A DNA stretch of 64,000 bases from Acidimicrobiia bacterium (GCA_020850945.1 JADZDR010000022.1:18421-82420); one strand, 5' to 3'; shown: positions 33,420-42,532, counted from the first letter of the stretch. Notes: generated by a model not told the origin, from the sequence alone. Made by a program: numbers and translations.

Positions 33420-34376
33420 TCACACGGACGACTCGCCGCGAGGGAGTCTTGCGGCTTCGTCTGTGAGTTGCCAAAGCGCTTCGGCCCTCGCTGCGACATC
33501 TTCGCGCAACCAGGCCGGTTCGACAGATCGGAGTGCCGAACCGACCTGGAGCACGAGCCGCACGAGGAACTCCCTGTCGGGGCTCGCCACGACCACCCGG
33601 TAACCGTCCCCGGCCGGCGCGACTTGCTCCAGGGGCACGCCGCGTACCACCCAGGCAGCCTCGGGTCCGAGCTCGAGGGTGGCCCTGAGGTCGTCGCGAG
33701 CAGCGGCATAACCGATCGAGATGTCCGCGTCGACGCGTTTCGCCTCCTCCTCGAGGAGGACCACCTCGCGGATGCGATCCGTGCGGAAACTGCGCATGGC
33801 GCCGGCATTGCGACACCACGCGGCGAGGTAGGTGCGTCCTGACATCGTCGCGAGCCGGCACGGGTCCACGACACGGACCGTCTCCTCGTTCCGGGCCGCC
33901 GACAGGTACGTGATCTCGATCGCCTTGCCGGCGGCGAGCGCGCGTTCGAGTGAGCCGAGCACGAAGTCGGGCTCGCGTTCGATCACGAGTGGCTCCTCGC
34001 CGACGGCCGCCTCGAGCTTCTCGGCCGCCCCGGCGAGCTCGGGAGTTCCCTCTCCACCCGGGAGGCCGAGCACGATGCGAGCCGCCGCCAGGGATCTGAT
34101 CGCCTCGTACCTCGACATGCCGAAGGGCTGCTCCAGCGGTTCGGCACCCGTGAGCCAGATGCTCTCCCCGTCCACGTAGACCTCGAAGAGGTCAGTCGGC
34201 GTGTACGGGGGGAGGCCGCACAGGAACAGCAGGTCGAGATCACGCAGGATCTCACCGGGGTCTGCGTCCATTTGGCGAGCCGCCTCGTCGACCGTCACGC
34301 CGGGGCGCGCCATGAGGAACGACGCGAGATCGAGCACGCGGCGCAGGCGCACGGTCGTCTTGTTCGCATCACTCAT
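33420..34376 (-). CDS. pafC: WYL-domain transcriptional regulator, PafC-like
   Basis: 318 residues with the layout of PafC: an N-terminal winged helix (TTVRLRRVLDLASFLMARPGVTVDEAARQM) and a WYL domain (IEITYLSAARNEETVRVVDP, RTYLAAWCRNAGAMRSFRTDRI). In mycobacteria PafB and PafC form a heterodimer that activates DNA-repair genes independently of LexA. The ATG at 34376 overlaps the stop of the pafB-like gene, as in the mycobacterial pair. Identity as PafC rests on pairing and position next to tat and paf genes. Confidence 0.87.
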   Translation of the reverse strand: MSDANKTTVRLRRVLDLASFLMARPGVTVDEAARQMDADPGEILRDLDLLFLCGLPPYTPTDLFEVYVDGESIWLTGAEPLEQPFGMSRYEAIRSLAAARIVLGLPGGEGTPELAGAAEKLEAAVGEEPLVIEREPDFVLGSLERALAAGKAIEITYLSAARNEETVRVVDPCRLATMSGRTYLAAWCRNAGAMRSFRTDRIREVVLLEEEAKRVDADISIGYAAARDDLRATLELGPEAAWVVRGVPLEQVAPAGDGYRVVVASPDREFLVRLVLQVGSALRSVEPAWLREDVAARAEALWQLTDEAARLPRGESSV

Positions 34377-35275
34377 GCGACGACTTGCCTCGTGTGCGTG
34401 AGCTCTGCCCGCATCTCGGCGACGGCGCTGTCCGGACTCGTCACGACACCGTCACCACCGAGGCCCTGCACCCACACCACGAACGCGGTCATGTCCCGGA
34501 CCGCGACGGCCAGACACGGCCATTCGGTCCCGTCCAGGCTGACGGAATCGACGCGGGTTCCCTGTGTCTCCCGCTCGACCCACCACAGGCGTTCCGGCCT
34601 GACCGCGACCACGACTTCGACCGGGTCGCGACGCCCGACTTCCCAAGGGCGACGCGGGACGGGTTGCCCCGATCGGGACTCCGGACGCGCGAACCCGCCT
34701 GCTCCACCGACGGAGACCCCACCCACGATGCGGTCGACACGGAAGCTCCGCTCATCGGCCGCGTCGAGATCGCGCCCCACGATGTACCACGTGCCGGCAC
34801 GGAACACGAGGGTGCGCGGCTCCACGCGTCGCACTTCGCCTGGTCCGGACAGACCCCCGTATTCGAACGACATGCTGCGACGACCCGTGACGGCGACGAG
34901 GAGCGTCGCGACGAGCGGGTCGACGAGTCCTCCCCCGCTGTCCTCATCGCCGTCCTCACCCCAGACGAGGCCCGAGGCAACCGCGACCGCCGACCGCTCT
35001 GCAACCGTCAGGCCGGGATCAGGGATGGTCGCATCCTTGGGAATGCGGTAGCCGGGTCTCGCGCCCTGCGTCCCGAGGGCGTCACGCGATTCCGCCCGCA
35101 CGTCGATTCCCATCTCGCGCAGCGCCTTCTTGTCCCGCTCGAAGGATCGTCTCACGGCCTCCTCTGTCGATCCGGCGTAACCGGGCACGCTCCCCACGAT
35201 CTCCTCCAAGCCGAGGGGATGATCCGTGTCGGCGAGGAGGGCGACGAGGTTCACGAGACGCTCGAGCCGATCCAT
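34373..35275 (-). CDS. pafB: WYL-domain transcriptional regulator, PafB-like
   Basis: 300 residues from the ATG at 35275, which has TACACT six bases upstream. The N-terminus MDRLERLVNLVALLADTDHPL begins a helix-turn-helix; the WYL domain contains SMSFEYGGLSGPGEVRRVEPRTLVFRAGTWYIVGRD in the middle. Member of the PafB/PafC pair that controls the LexA-independent DNA-damage response in mycobacteria; the WYL domain senses single-stranded DNA. It is separated from pafA by about 6 kb of lipid-metabolism genes, an arrangement unlike mycobacteria, where pafA-pafB-pafC are adjacent. Confidence 0.87.
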   Translation of the reverse strand: MDRLERLVNLVALLADTDHPLGLEEIVGSVPGYAGSTEEAVRRSFERDKKALREMGIDVRAESRDALGTQGARPGYRIPKDATIPDPGLTVAERSAVAVASGLVWGEDGDEDSGGGLVDPLVATLLVAVTGRRSMSFEYGGLSGPGEVRRVEPRTLVFRAGTWYIVGRDLDAADERSFRVDRIVGGVSVGGAGGFARPESRSGQPVPRRPWEVGRRDPVEVVVAVRPERLWWVERETQGTRVDSVSLDGTEWPCLAVAVRDMTAFVVWVQGLGGDGVVTSPDSAVAEMRAELTHTRQVVA

Positions 35276-35281
35276 CGGGCG

Positions 35282-35287
35282 AGTGTA
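35282..35287 (-). promoter_or_regulatory. Candidate -10 box (TACACT) for leaderless pafB
   Basis: TACACT, six bases, ATG at 35275. Lies back to back with the TACACT box of the divergent acyltransferase gene, in a 61-base shared promoter region. Confidence 0.6.
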
Positions 35288-35325
35288 ATTCGGGCCCGGA
35301 ATCCACTCGGGGGATGCATCTGCAA

Positions 35326-35331
35326 TACACT
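35326..35331 (+). promoter_or_regulatory. Candidate -10 box (TACACT) for the acyltransferase-SDR operon
   Basis: TACACT is followed by five bases and GTG at 35337 (eight bases to the second GTG at 35340). The same hexamer drives the divergent pafB gene. Confidence 0.55.
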
Positions 35332-35336
35332 CCGCG

Positions 35337-36251
35337 GTGGTGAAGGACGACCTCGACACCGACGCTGAGATCGACGTCATCGGGAAGCTCGCCGAGGACG
35401 CGGGCGCGTTGCTCCCGGCCCTGCGCGACCCCGAGACGGATTCCGAACCGCGCCTCCAGGACGTCGACCATTGGGGACGCAGCGAGCACATGCGCGAGTT
35501 CATACGCCGCGCGTACGACCCGGTCTACCGTTACTGGTTCCGGGCCGAGCTCGACGGGCTCGAGAACGTGCCCCGTGACGGCGGGGCCCTCCTCGTCGCC
35601 AACCATGCCGGATCGGTTCCGTCGGATGCACCCGTGATCATGCACGGCATCGAGGAGGAGTTGGGGCGCCCCCTGTACGGCCTCGCCGAGCACCTCTTTC
35701 GCACCATCCCCGTGATAGGGACCCTCTGGGCAAGGGGTGGCGGTGTCGCGGCCCACCCCGACAACGCCCACCGTCTCCTCCACGACGAGGGTCAACTCGC
35801 CCTCGTGTTCCCCGAGGGGGCGAAGGGCCCGGGCAAGACGTACGCAGAGCGTTACCGGCTGCGCCGATTCGGGCGCGGCGGGTTCATCGAGGTCGCGATG
35901 CGAGCCGGTGTCCCCGTCGTTCCCATCGCCGTGATGGGAGCGGAGGAGTCGATGCCCAACCTCACGACTATCCCCGGGCTCGCCAAGGCGTTCGGCCTGC
36001 CGTACGTCCCGATCACCCCGCAGATGCTCGCAGCCCCGTTCTTCGGGCCGCTCGCACCCGTGGCGACGATGCTGTACCTGCCGGCGAAGTTCCGTGTGAA
36101 GTTCCTCCCACCGGTGCACTTCCCCGACAAGCCGAACATGCCCCGCTACTCCAAGGCGCGGATCATGGAGTATGCGGACCTCGTCCGCGACATGATCCAG
36201 GCGGAGCTCTTCGAGATGCTGCGCGCGCGGCGATCGGTCTGGTTCGGATGA
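35337..36251 (+). CDS. Lysophospholipid acyltransferase family protein (DGAT2/LPLAT-like)
   Basis: 304 residues from tandem GTGs at 35337 or 35340. The acyltransferase block I is VANHAGSVPSDAPVIMH, an H-x6-D form seen in the group with N-H-x-G-x2-P-x-D rather than classical H-X4-D. Block III reads VFPEGAKGPGKTY, block IV VPVVPIAVMGAEE. One hydrophobic stretch near VIGTLWARGGGVA may dip into the membrane. The N-terminal 60 residues are acidic and specific to this group. It overlaps the SDR gene (ATGA) and may act in lipid or storage-lipid synthesis with the nearby WS/DGAT. Confidence 0.86.
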   Translation: MVKDDLDTDAEIDVIGKLAEDAGALLPALRDPETDSEPRLQDVDHWGRSEHMREFIRRAYDPVYRYWFRAELDGLENVPRDGGALLVANHAGSVPSDAPVIMHGIEEELGRPLYGLAEHLFRTIPVIGTLWARGGGVAAHPDNAHRLLHDEGQLALVFPEGAKGPGKTYAERYRLRRFGRGGFIEVAMRAGVPVVPIAVMGAEESMPNLTTIPGLAKAFGLPYVPITPQMLAAPFFGPLAPVATMLYLPAKFRVKFLPPVHFPDKPNMPRYSKARIMEYADLVRDMIQAELFEMLRARRSVWFG

Positions 36252-37276
36252 AACGGATCCTCATCACCGGACTCGCCACGTATTGGGGTGGGCGCCTCGC
36301 CCAGGTCCTCGAGGAACAGCCCGCCGTCGACCTGATCGTCGGCGTCGACCGCCACGCACCGACCGTCGAGCTCGACCGCACCGAGTTCGTCCGGGTACGG
36401 GAGGACTACGGCGCGCTGCGCCGCATCGTGGAGGCGGCGGAGATCGACACGATCCTGCACACGCATCTTCTCGTCGATTCCACGGCTGCATCGAGCAGGC
36501 AAGTCCACGAGCTCAACGTGATCGGGACGATGAATCTCCTCGCCGCAGCCGCGACGACCGATTCGCCCGTGCGGCGTCTGATCGTGAAGTCATCGACCCT
36601 GGTCTACGGGGCGGGTCGAGGCGACCCGCAGATATTTCGCGAGACGGCCCGACGCTCGAACTCGCCCCGGACCCAGGTCGAGCGGAGCCTTCTCGAGGTC
36701 GAGGACTACGTGCGCGACTTCGCCGAGGACAACCCCCACGTGTCGGTCACGCTCCTCCGCGTCGCGAACGTGATCGCGCCGGATTTCGACACGCCGATGC
36801 TGAACGCTCTCCACATGCCTGCCGTTCCCGCCGTGTTCGGCTTCGATCCCCTCGTTCAGTTCGTCCACGTCGAGGATTGCGTCTCCGCCCTCGCCTACGC
36901 GGTCGAGAACGATCTGCCCGGCATATTCAACGTCGCCGCCGACGGTGTCATCCCCTGGAGCGAGGTACGGGGGATCATCGGCAAGCCCGCCATGTGGCTG
37001 CCGCCGCTAGGTACACAGGCGGCCGCCGGCATGTTGCGCCGGTCGCACATCGTCGACCTCCCCGACGAGTTCCTCTCGCTCCTGCGGTTCGGACGCGGAG
37101 TCGACAACGTCCGCCTGAAGCAGGTCGGTTTCAGGTATCGCTATTCGACGGTCGGCTGCCTGTACGACTTCGCCGAGGGTCTCCGCCTCCGCCGGGTCAT
37201 CGGTGCCGCCGAGCAGCCCACCTACGAATATCAGGAGGACCTCGAGCAGTTCCTCCACCGACACACGGTCAGCTGA
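36248..37276 (+). CDS. NAD-dependent epimerase/dehydratase-like (atypical SDR)
   Basis: 342 residues. The Rossmann start KRILITGLATYWGGRLAQVL lacks the normal G-x2-G-x2-G spacing (GLATYWGG), and the usual Y-x3-K catalytic pair is not seen: the SSTLVYGAGRGDP strand is followed by ARRSNSPRTQVERSLLE. The rest keeps the extended-SDR pattern (ILHTHLLVDS, LNVIGTMNLLAAA, VHVEDCVSALAYA, GIFNVAADGVI). Probably a nucleotide- or lipid-binding SDR homologue rather than a standard epimerase. Translationally coupled to the acyltransferase. Its 3' end overlaps the convergent hydrolase gene by 8 bases. Confidence 0.8.
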   Translation: MKRILITGLATYWGGRLAQVLEEQPAVDLIVGVDRHAPTVELDRTEFVRVREDYGALRRIVEAAEIDTILHTHLLVDSTAASSRQVHELNVIGTMNLLAAAATTDSPVRRLIVKSSTLVYGAGRGDPQIFRETARRSNSPRTQVERSLLEVEDYVRDFAEDNPHVSVTLLRVANVIAPDFDTPMLNALHMPAVPAVFGFDPLVQFVHVEDCVSALAYAVENDLPGIFNVAADGVIPWSEVRGIIGKPAMWLPPLGTQAAAGMLRRSHIVDLPDEFLSLLRFGRGVDNVRLKQVGFRYRYSTVGCLYDFAEGLRLRRVIGAAEQPTYEYQEDLEQFLHRHTVS

Positions 37277-38480
37277 CGGCTTCGGGCTCGAATCCGATAC
37301 CGGAGAGGAACTCGCCGAGCCGGACACGGTAGGCCCTGCGATTGAGGTGGATCTGGTGCGACCCACGGCGCCAGGCCACCGCTGCCCCCTTCCAGTGCTC
37401 CCCGAGGAGGTGGGCGTGATACGGGCGCACGAGACGGTCGTCCTGTGTCGCAACGATCAAGTGGCGCTTGCTGTCGAGCCGGGACGGGTACTGCAGGGGT
37501 GTGTGACATGCCATGTGGCGGCGCAGGTCGTCGAGATCCCAGCCGATTCCACGCAGGAGGAGGGTCAGGACATGGCCGAACGGAGAGAGATCCGCGATGA
37601 GATCGGGGAGGCTGGCCGGGGCCGCAACCGGGATCGAGAACGCGAGACGCGCATCGACCGCGGCCAGAAGCGCGGCCAGATAACCGCCGAGGCTCACTCC
37701 CTTCACCCCCGCTTGGGGGACGCCACTCTCGAACAGGTGCGACAGGAGCGCACGCACGTCCGAGACCGAGTGGGCGATGACCTCGGCGAGATGCGCGACA
37801 TCGAGGCTCAGGTAACTCCAACCGTCGATGAACTCCGCCCGCGGGCCGTGAAAAGGAAGCTGGATCAGAGCCACGTCGTAACCGTCGACGTAGAGGCTGC
37901 GCACATCGAAGAACTCGACGTTGATGAGATGGCTGCCCGCCTGAAAGCCGTGGATGCACACGATCGTGGGGCGAGGACCGGCCGCGTGCCGCCACCACCT
38001 GGCATGCACGGTTCTGTTGCGAACGCCGGCCACGTAGCCGTCGCGCAGGGCCGGGTTGACAGGCACGAACGTGCTCGGGAACCTCACGTCGACGACGGTG
38101 CCCCGCTCCGGCGTGGCCAAGATGTGGCGAGCAGGCGAGACCTCAACTGCGGCGGGCGACGGAGGCATGTGGAAGAACGCGGAGGTGTCGGAGGCGAAGC
38201 GGGGTGAGGCATAGAACGACCATCGCTCGAGGAGGCTCTCCGCCTTCGTCATGCCGTACAGGATCGTGTCCGGGGAGCTCGCGAGCAGAATGGCGGACAG
38301 GGGCAGGCTGAGCACTCTCTCGAGACCGGCTGCGAGCCGCGCCGGCCCTGAACGATCGGATCTTGCGGCCTCCGGCGGGCGGACCTGGCGGACGGCGTCC
38401 ACGTCCAGGCGCGCCAACCACATACGCTCGCGTTGCGCGCGTTCCCGGGCAGATATGGGCACCTCGGCCGTCCCGTTCAT
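37269..38480 (-). CDS. Alpha/beta-hydrolase of unknown substrate
   Basis: 403 residues from the ATG at 38480. N-terminal third is helical and unlike known domains. The hydrolase core shows the oxyanion strand PTIVCIHGFQAGSH, nucleophile elbow VKGVSLGGYLAAL (Ser in G-x-S-x-G), an acid region VATQDDRLVRP and the catalytic His in WRRGSHQIHL. No signal peptide. It is divergent from the WS/DGAT gene and convergent with the SDR gene, so a role in neutral-lipid turnover is possible but unproven. Confidence 0.83.
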   Translation of the reverse strand: MNGTAEVPISARERAQRERMWLARLDVDAVRQVRPPEAARSDRSGPARLAAGLERVLSLPLSAILLASSPDTILYGMTKAESLLERWSFYASPRFASDTSAFFHMPPSPAAVEVSPARHILATPERGTVVDVRFPSTFVPVNPALRDGYVAGVRNRTVHARWWRHAAGPRPTIVCIHGFQAGSHLINVEFFDVRSLYVDGYDVALIQLPFHGPRAEFIDGWSYLSLDVAHLAEVIAHSVSDVRALLSHLFESGVPQAGVKGVSLGGYLAALLAAVDARLAFSIPVAAPASLPDLIADLSPFGHVLTLLLRGIGWDLDDLRRHMACHTPLQYPSRLDSKRHLIVATQDDRLVRPYHAHLLGEHWKGAAVAWRRGSHQIHLNRRAYRVRLGEFLSGIGFEPEAVS

Positions 38481-38564
38481 GGTCGCTTGCCCCTCGAGGA
38501 TGCGGATGTCACCCCGTATCGTTGCACACAGCCCGATCGACAGCCATGTCCAGAGGTGGACCAG

Positions 38565-39932
38565 ATGGACCGTCTCAGCCCGCTCGATGCCTCGTTCCTG
38601 TTCGTCGAGGGTGCAGGGACTCCCATGCACATCGCGTGCGTGGCCGTCTGTGCCGGACCACCTCCGTCCTATGACGAGATCTCGGCGAGCATCGCCGCGA
38701 AGCTGGCGTTCATACCCCGCTACCGCCAGAAGGTGCGCTTCGTCCCCTTCGGGCTCATGCGGCCCGTGTGGGTCGACGACCCGCACTTCAACCTCGACTA
38801 CCACCTCCGCCACACCGCTCTGCCGCCCCCGGGCGGGCGAGACGAGCTGCGTGCGCTAGTCGGACGTGTCATGGCGCAACACCTCGACCGCCACAAGCCA
38901 CTCTGGGAGGTGTGGGTCGTCGAAGGCCTCGGGGACGACACATGGGCGATCCTCACGAAGGTTCACCACTGCATGGTCGACGGGATCGCGGGGAGTGACC
39001 TCATGGCCGTCCTGTTCGATCTCACGCCGGATGCACCCCGAGCGGAACCGGGGAGTTGGGAACCAGACACTGAGCCGGACGATGCCCGACTCCTCCTCGA
39101 GGCAGTGCGCGATATCGGCTTCCTCCCCCGTGAACAGATCCGTGTGCTCCGCACCCTCTCTCGCATGCCCGCCAAGACACTCGCCGAGGTGGGCAAGGGT
39201 GTCCGGAACTGGCTCCGCGTGGTGGAACGCACTCCGCCCACGTCACTCACGGGGCCGTCCGGGCCGCATCGCCGCTGGGACTTCGCTCACGTGTCGCTCC
39301 CCCGCGTGAAGGACATAGCCCACGCGGCGGGCGTCACGGTCAACGATGTCGTCATGACGGCCGTGACGAAGGGCTTCCGCGATCTCCTCCTCGCGCGGGA
39401 CGAGGATCCGACTGAGGCCCGGATCCGATCGTTCGTCCCTGTGTCGCTGCGCCGCCCGGACGAGCGCAACCGCCTCGACAACCGCGTGGCGGGCATGATC
39501 GCTGTCCTGCCCGTTGACGTGGACGATCCCGTGGGGCGCCTCGACCGCGTCCGTGAGCAGATGGGAGCGCTGAAGCAGTCCGGGGAGCCCCGTGCCGCCG
39601 CGCTCGTGGAGGAGCTCGCCGTGTTCGCTCCACCCGCCATCCTCGCGTGGGGGGAGAGAGCGGCAGCACGCCTCGGGCAGGGGCCGATGACGACCGTGAC
39701 GACCAACGTTCCCGGACCCCAGCTCCCCCTGTACGTCTGCGGGCGTCGCCTCGTCGAGCTGTATCCCTACGTCGGGATCGGGGGTGGGACCCGTCTCAAC
39801 GTCGCGGTCTTCTCCTACGACGGGCACCTCGGCTTCGGCATCACAGGCGACTGGGAGTCGGCCCCTGACATCGGGATCCTCACGCGAGGAATCACGTCTG
39901 CTGTCGACGAGCTCGAGTCGGCGCTCTTGTAG
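38565..39932 (+). CDS. Wax ester synthase/diacylglycerol acyltransferase (WS/DGAT)
   Basis: 455 residues from the ATG at 38565, preceded by AGAGG at 38552. MDRLSPLDASFLFVEGAGTPMH is the typical start. The catalytic motif HHCMVDGIAG (H-H-x3-D-G) lies near residue 135, and the downstream PLYVCGRRLVELYPYVGIG and NVAVFSYDGHLGFGITGD segments are classical. Makes triacylglycerol or wax esters from acyl-CoA, typical of lipid-storing actinobacteria. The stop lies within the convergent DUF3866 gene (41-base overlap). Confidence 0.94.
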   Translation: MDRLSPLDASFLFVEGAGTPMHIACVAVCAGPPPSYDEISASIAAKLAFIPRYRQKVRFVPFGLMRPVWVDDPHFNLDYHLRHTALPPPGGRDELRALVGRVMAQHLDRHKPLWEVWVVEGLGDDTWAILTKVHHCMVDGIAGSDLMAVLFDLTPDAPRAEPGSWEPDTEPDDARLLLEAVRDIGFLPREQIRVLRTLSRMPAKTLAEVGKGVRNWLRVVERTPPTSLTGPSGPHRRWDFAHVSLPRVKDIAHAAGVTVNDVVMTAVTKGFRDLLLARDEDPTEARIRSFVPVSLRRPDERNRLDNRVAGMIAVLPVDVDDPVGRLDRVREQMGALKQSGEPRAAALVEELAVFAPPAILAWGERAAARLGQGPMTTVTTNVPGPQLPLYVCGRRLVELYPYVGIGGGTRLNVAVFSYDGHLGFGITGDWESAPDIGILTRGITSAVDELESALL

Positions 39933-41001
39933 CGGCGGCGGCATGTGCCCCCGCTGCCGCCGCCGTGAGCCAGAAGACGGGGTCGGCGCTGACGGGACGG
40001 CCCATCGACGTCGGCTCGATGCCGCCCGCATCGAGCAGGGAGAGGGCGGCACCTGGGTCGGCCGTCACGATGCTGTGCACACCCTCGAGCGTGGTGAGCT
40101 GCTCTCGCATCGCGGCCTCGCGGACGGGGTCGCCTTGCGGGAGGACGATCTCGGCGAGGGGGTCGAGGGGCGGCGTCGCCCGGAGGCTCTCGAGGGAGTG
40201 GTGGCTGATCCCCCTGTGTCTCGTGCGCGAGTCAGCGTCCGAGCAGCGCAGGCAGGCGATCGGCACACCGCCGAGTGCGGCCGTCTCCGTGAGGACGTGG
40301 GAGACCTCGCGGGCGGTCGTCGCCGTCGACAGGCCGGTGCCCACGATCCCCGGGCCCATCGCGACGACGGCGACGTCGGCTCCGGCATGCCTCGCCGCGA
40401 GCAGTGCAGATGCGACCGTGACCGCTTCCAGGTCGCCTCCGAACGCGTGACCTGCCGTCACGGTCATGTCGACGAAACCGGCGGCCGTGAGGTCCGCGCA
40501 CAGATCGGACAAGGCGAGGGGCAGGGCGGCACCGTCGGTCATCACGTAGGCGACGACCAGGTCGCCTCCTGCGGACGACGCGCGGATTCCGGCAGTCACA
40601 GCCGCGAGCTGGGAATGGAGGCTTGCCGCCACGACCGGCATCCCGCCCAGATGCTCCTCCTGCATGTGAGTGTGCAGGGGCGAGGCAGCCTCGGAGGCGA
40701 CGAGGACGTCTGTCTGCAGCGAGGTGTATCGCAGCTTCATGATGTGGCCACCGGAGAGGGAGCTGAACTCACGGCGGCCGTTGACCCAGTGCACGACGTG
40801 CCAGCCACCTGTACCGAGTCCGAGGTCGACGGCTGTCGTGTTGCACACGACCTCGTCCCCGACCTCGACGCTGCCGATGAGGTCGGGGTAGTTGACGGCG
40901 GCGCTGGATTCGCCGGCGCCGTCGAGCACGACTCTCACACGCTGCAGGCCGCGCCGCTCCGAGATGATCTCGCTCACCCGACCCGTGTGGAAGCTCGGCA
41001 C
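39892..41001 (-). CDS. DUF3866 family protein
   Basis: 369 residues from the GTG at 41001 (PSFHTGRVSEIISERRGLQRVRV). N-terminal beta-rich part (VNYPDLIGSVEVGDEVVCNTTAVDLGLGTGGWHVV) is followed by a large Ala/Gly-rich domain with DLVVAYVMTDGAALPLALSDL and VAMGPGIVGTGLSTATTAREV. This matches what I recall of DUF3866, a family of actinobacteria and clostridia found near pafA or metabolic genes. Activity unknown. A TAGGGT box sits six bases before the GTG. The palindromic units at 41038-41156 separate it from pafA. Confidence 0.82.
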   Translation of the reverse strand: MPSFHTGRVSEIISERRGLQRVRVVLDGAGESSAAVNYPDLIGSVEVGDEVVCNTTAVDLGLGTGGWHVVHWVNGRREFSSLSGGHIMKLRYTSLQTDVLVASEAASPLHTHMQEEHLGGMPVVAASLHSQLAAVTAGIRASSAGGDLVVAYVMTDGAALPLALSDLCADLTAAGFVDMTVTAGHAFGGDLEAVTVASALLAARHAGADVAVVAMGPGIVGTGLSTATTAREVSHVLTETAALGGVPIACLRCSDADSRTRHRGISHHSLESLRATPPLDPLAEIVLPQGDPVREAAMREQLTTLEGVHSIVTADPGAALSLLDAGGIEPTSMGRPVSADPVFWLTAAAAGAHAAAATRAPTRARRQQT

Positions 41002-41007
41002 GAACCG

Positions 41008-41013
41008 ACCCTA
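41008..41013 (-). promoter_or_regulatory. Candidate -10 box (TAGGGT) for leaderless DUF3866 gene
   Basis: TAGGGT on the minus strand, six bases, then GTG at 41001. Same geometry as the other leaderless starts. Confidence 0.45.
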
Positions 41014-41037
41014 GTAGGGGGTCACGCCTCGACCGAC

Positions 41038-41084
41038 ACGTGGGCGTACTCAACCACGACAATTGTGGTTCAGTACGCCCACGT
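41038..41084. repeat. Palindromic intergenic unit, copy 1
   Basis: Arms of 13 bases (ACGTGGGCGTACT / AGTACGCCCACGT), one C/C mismatch, then 6 more pairs (AACCAC / GTGGTT) around a 7-base loop. Lies beyond the pafA stop and before the DUF3866 promoter. Probable terminator or small repeat element. Confidence 0.7.
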
Positions 41085-41107
41085 AAGTCGGGCAACAGCC
41101 AGAAGGT

Positions 41108-41156
41108 CACGTGGGCGTATCCAACCACACCAGATGTGGTTCAGTACGCCCACGTG
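41108..41156. repeat. Palindromic intergenic unit, copy 2
   Basis: Same design as copy 1, 70 bases away: CACGTGGGCGTA / TACGCCCACGTG arms, a 3-base internal loop, AACCACA / TGTGGTT and a 5-base loop. The arms are conserved while loop bases differ, so the pairing has been kept. Confidence 0.7.
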
Positions 41157-41176
41157 CGGGGCGGGGAGGGGTCGGG

Positions 41177-42532
41177 TCAGAGGGATGCGATGAGGCGTTC
41201 CACACGCTCGTCGTGGGCGCGGAAGGGATCCTTGCAGAGGACCGTGCGCTGCGCCTGGTCGTTCAGCTTGAGGTGGACCCAGTCCACCGTGAAGTCGCGT
41301 CGACGTTCCTTGGCCCGCTTGATGAACTCGCCCCGCAGACGGGCCCGGGTCGTCTGCGGGGGCGCGAGGACGGCCTCCTCGATGTCGGCGTCGTGCACGA
41401 CACGGTCGACGAGACCCTTGCGCTCGAGCAGGTAGTAGATCCCGCGTTTGCGGTTCACGTCGTGATATGCCAGATCCATCATCGCGATCTTGGGATCGAG
41501 CAGGTTCAGGCCATCCCGCTCACGGGCAGCCTCGATGATGCGGTGCTTCGCCACCCAGTCGCACTCCCGATAGAGCGAGAACGGATCCTTCTCGAGGCCC
41601 CGCACGACGTGCTCCCACATACCCAACGCCTTCTCCTCCAACGGCCCGAGTCCCCGATGGTCCGCGTACTTGAGGGCACGTTCGAGATACTCGATCTGGA
41701 TGTCGAGCGCCGACGCCTCACGACCACTCGCCATGCGGATCTTGCGCCGGCACGTGATGTCGTGACTGATCTCGCGGATCGCGCGGATCGGGTTCTCGAG
41801 CGTCATGTCCCGCATGACCGTGTCCTCTTCGAGCATCCGCAAGAGGATGGAGGTTGATCCGACCTTCAGGAACGTGACGTACTCGCTCATGTTGGAGTCA
41901 CCGACGATCACGTGCAGGCGCCGAAAGCGCTCGGCGTCGCTGTGCGGCTCGTCGCGGGTGTTGATGATCGGCCTGCTCCGCGTCGTAGCTGACGACACAC
42001 CCTCCCAGATGTGCTCGGCCCGCTGGCTCAGGCAGAACATGGCGCCACGCGCGGTCTGGAGGACCTTGCCCGCTCCCGCCCACACCTGGCGTGTCACGAG
42101 GTACGGGATGAGGGTGTCGGCATACTGCTGGAACTCGCCGTGCCGGCTCATGAGGTAGTTCTCGTGGCACCCGTAGGAGTTCCCGGCGGAGTCCGTGTTG
42201 TTCTTGAAGAGGTAGATCTCGCCTCGGATCCCCTCCTCCTGGAGCCGGGCCTCGGCGCTTGCGAGGAGGCGCTCGAGGATGCGTTCCCCCGCCTTGTCGT
42301 GGCACACGAGGTCGTAGATGGAGTCGCACTCGGGGGTTGCGTACTCGGGGTGGCTCCCCACATCCAGGTAGAGGCGGGCACCGTTCTCCAGGAATACGTT
42401 CGACGAGCGACCCCACGACACGACGCGCCGGACGAGGTAGCGGGCGACCTCGTCCGGGCTCAGCCTGCGTTGCCCGCGCAGCGTGCACGTGACGCCGTAC
42501 TCGTTCTCCAGGCCGAAGATCCGCCGTTCCAA
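41177..42532 (-). CDS. pafA: Pup-protein ligase PafA
   Basis: Attaches Pup through its C-terminal Glu to lysines of target proteins. 451 residues, against 452 in M. tuberculosis. Assigned start is TTG at 42532 (then [16 protein letters not shown]), because the family begins exactly here and no ATG or GTG fits; a TACACT box lies nine bases upstream. Metal- and ATP-site Glu/Asp are in [25 protein letters not shown] (Asp57 the likely base) and [38 protein letters not shown] and the C-terminal [19 protein letters not shown] are nearly identical to mycobacterial PafA. Confidence 0.97.
   Translation of the reverse strand: MERRIFGLENEYGVTCTLRGQRRLSPDEVARYLVRRVVSWGRSSNVFLENGARLYLDVGSHPEYATPECDSIYDLVCHDKAGERILERLLASAEARLQEEGIRGEIYLFKNNTDSAGNSYGCHENYLMSRHGEFQQYADTLIPYLVTRQVWAGAGKVLQTARGAMFCLSQRAEHIWEGVSSATTRSRPIINTRDEPHSDAERFRRLHVIVGDSNMSEYVTFLKVGSTSILLRMLEEDTVMRDMTLENPIRAIREISHDITCRRKIRMASGREASALDIQIEYLERALKYADHRGLGPLEEKALGMWEHVVRGLEKDPFSLYRECDWVAKHRIIEAARERDGLNLLDPKIAMMDLAYHDVNRKRGIYYLLERKGLVDRVVHDADIEEAVLAPPQTTRARLRGEFIKRAKERRRDFTVDWVHLKLNDQAQRTVLCKDPFRAHDERVERLIASL

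Noticed and set aside
35337..36251. Acyltransferase at 35337 considered as a second standard PlsC
   Set aside because: Its block I has H-x6-D spacing, so it belongs to a different LPLAT group and is not given the plsC symbol.
41038..41156. Two palindromic repeats considered as a CRISPR array
   Set aside because: Only two copies, each a long hairpin with variable loop, no regular spacers and no cas genes.
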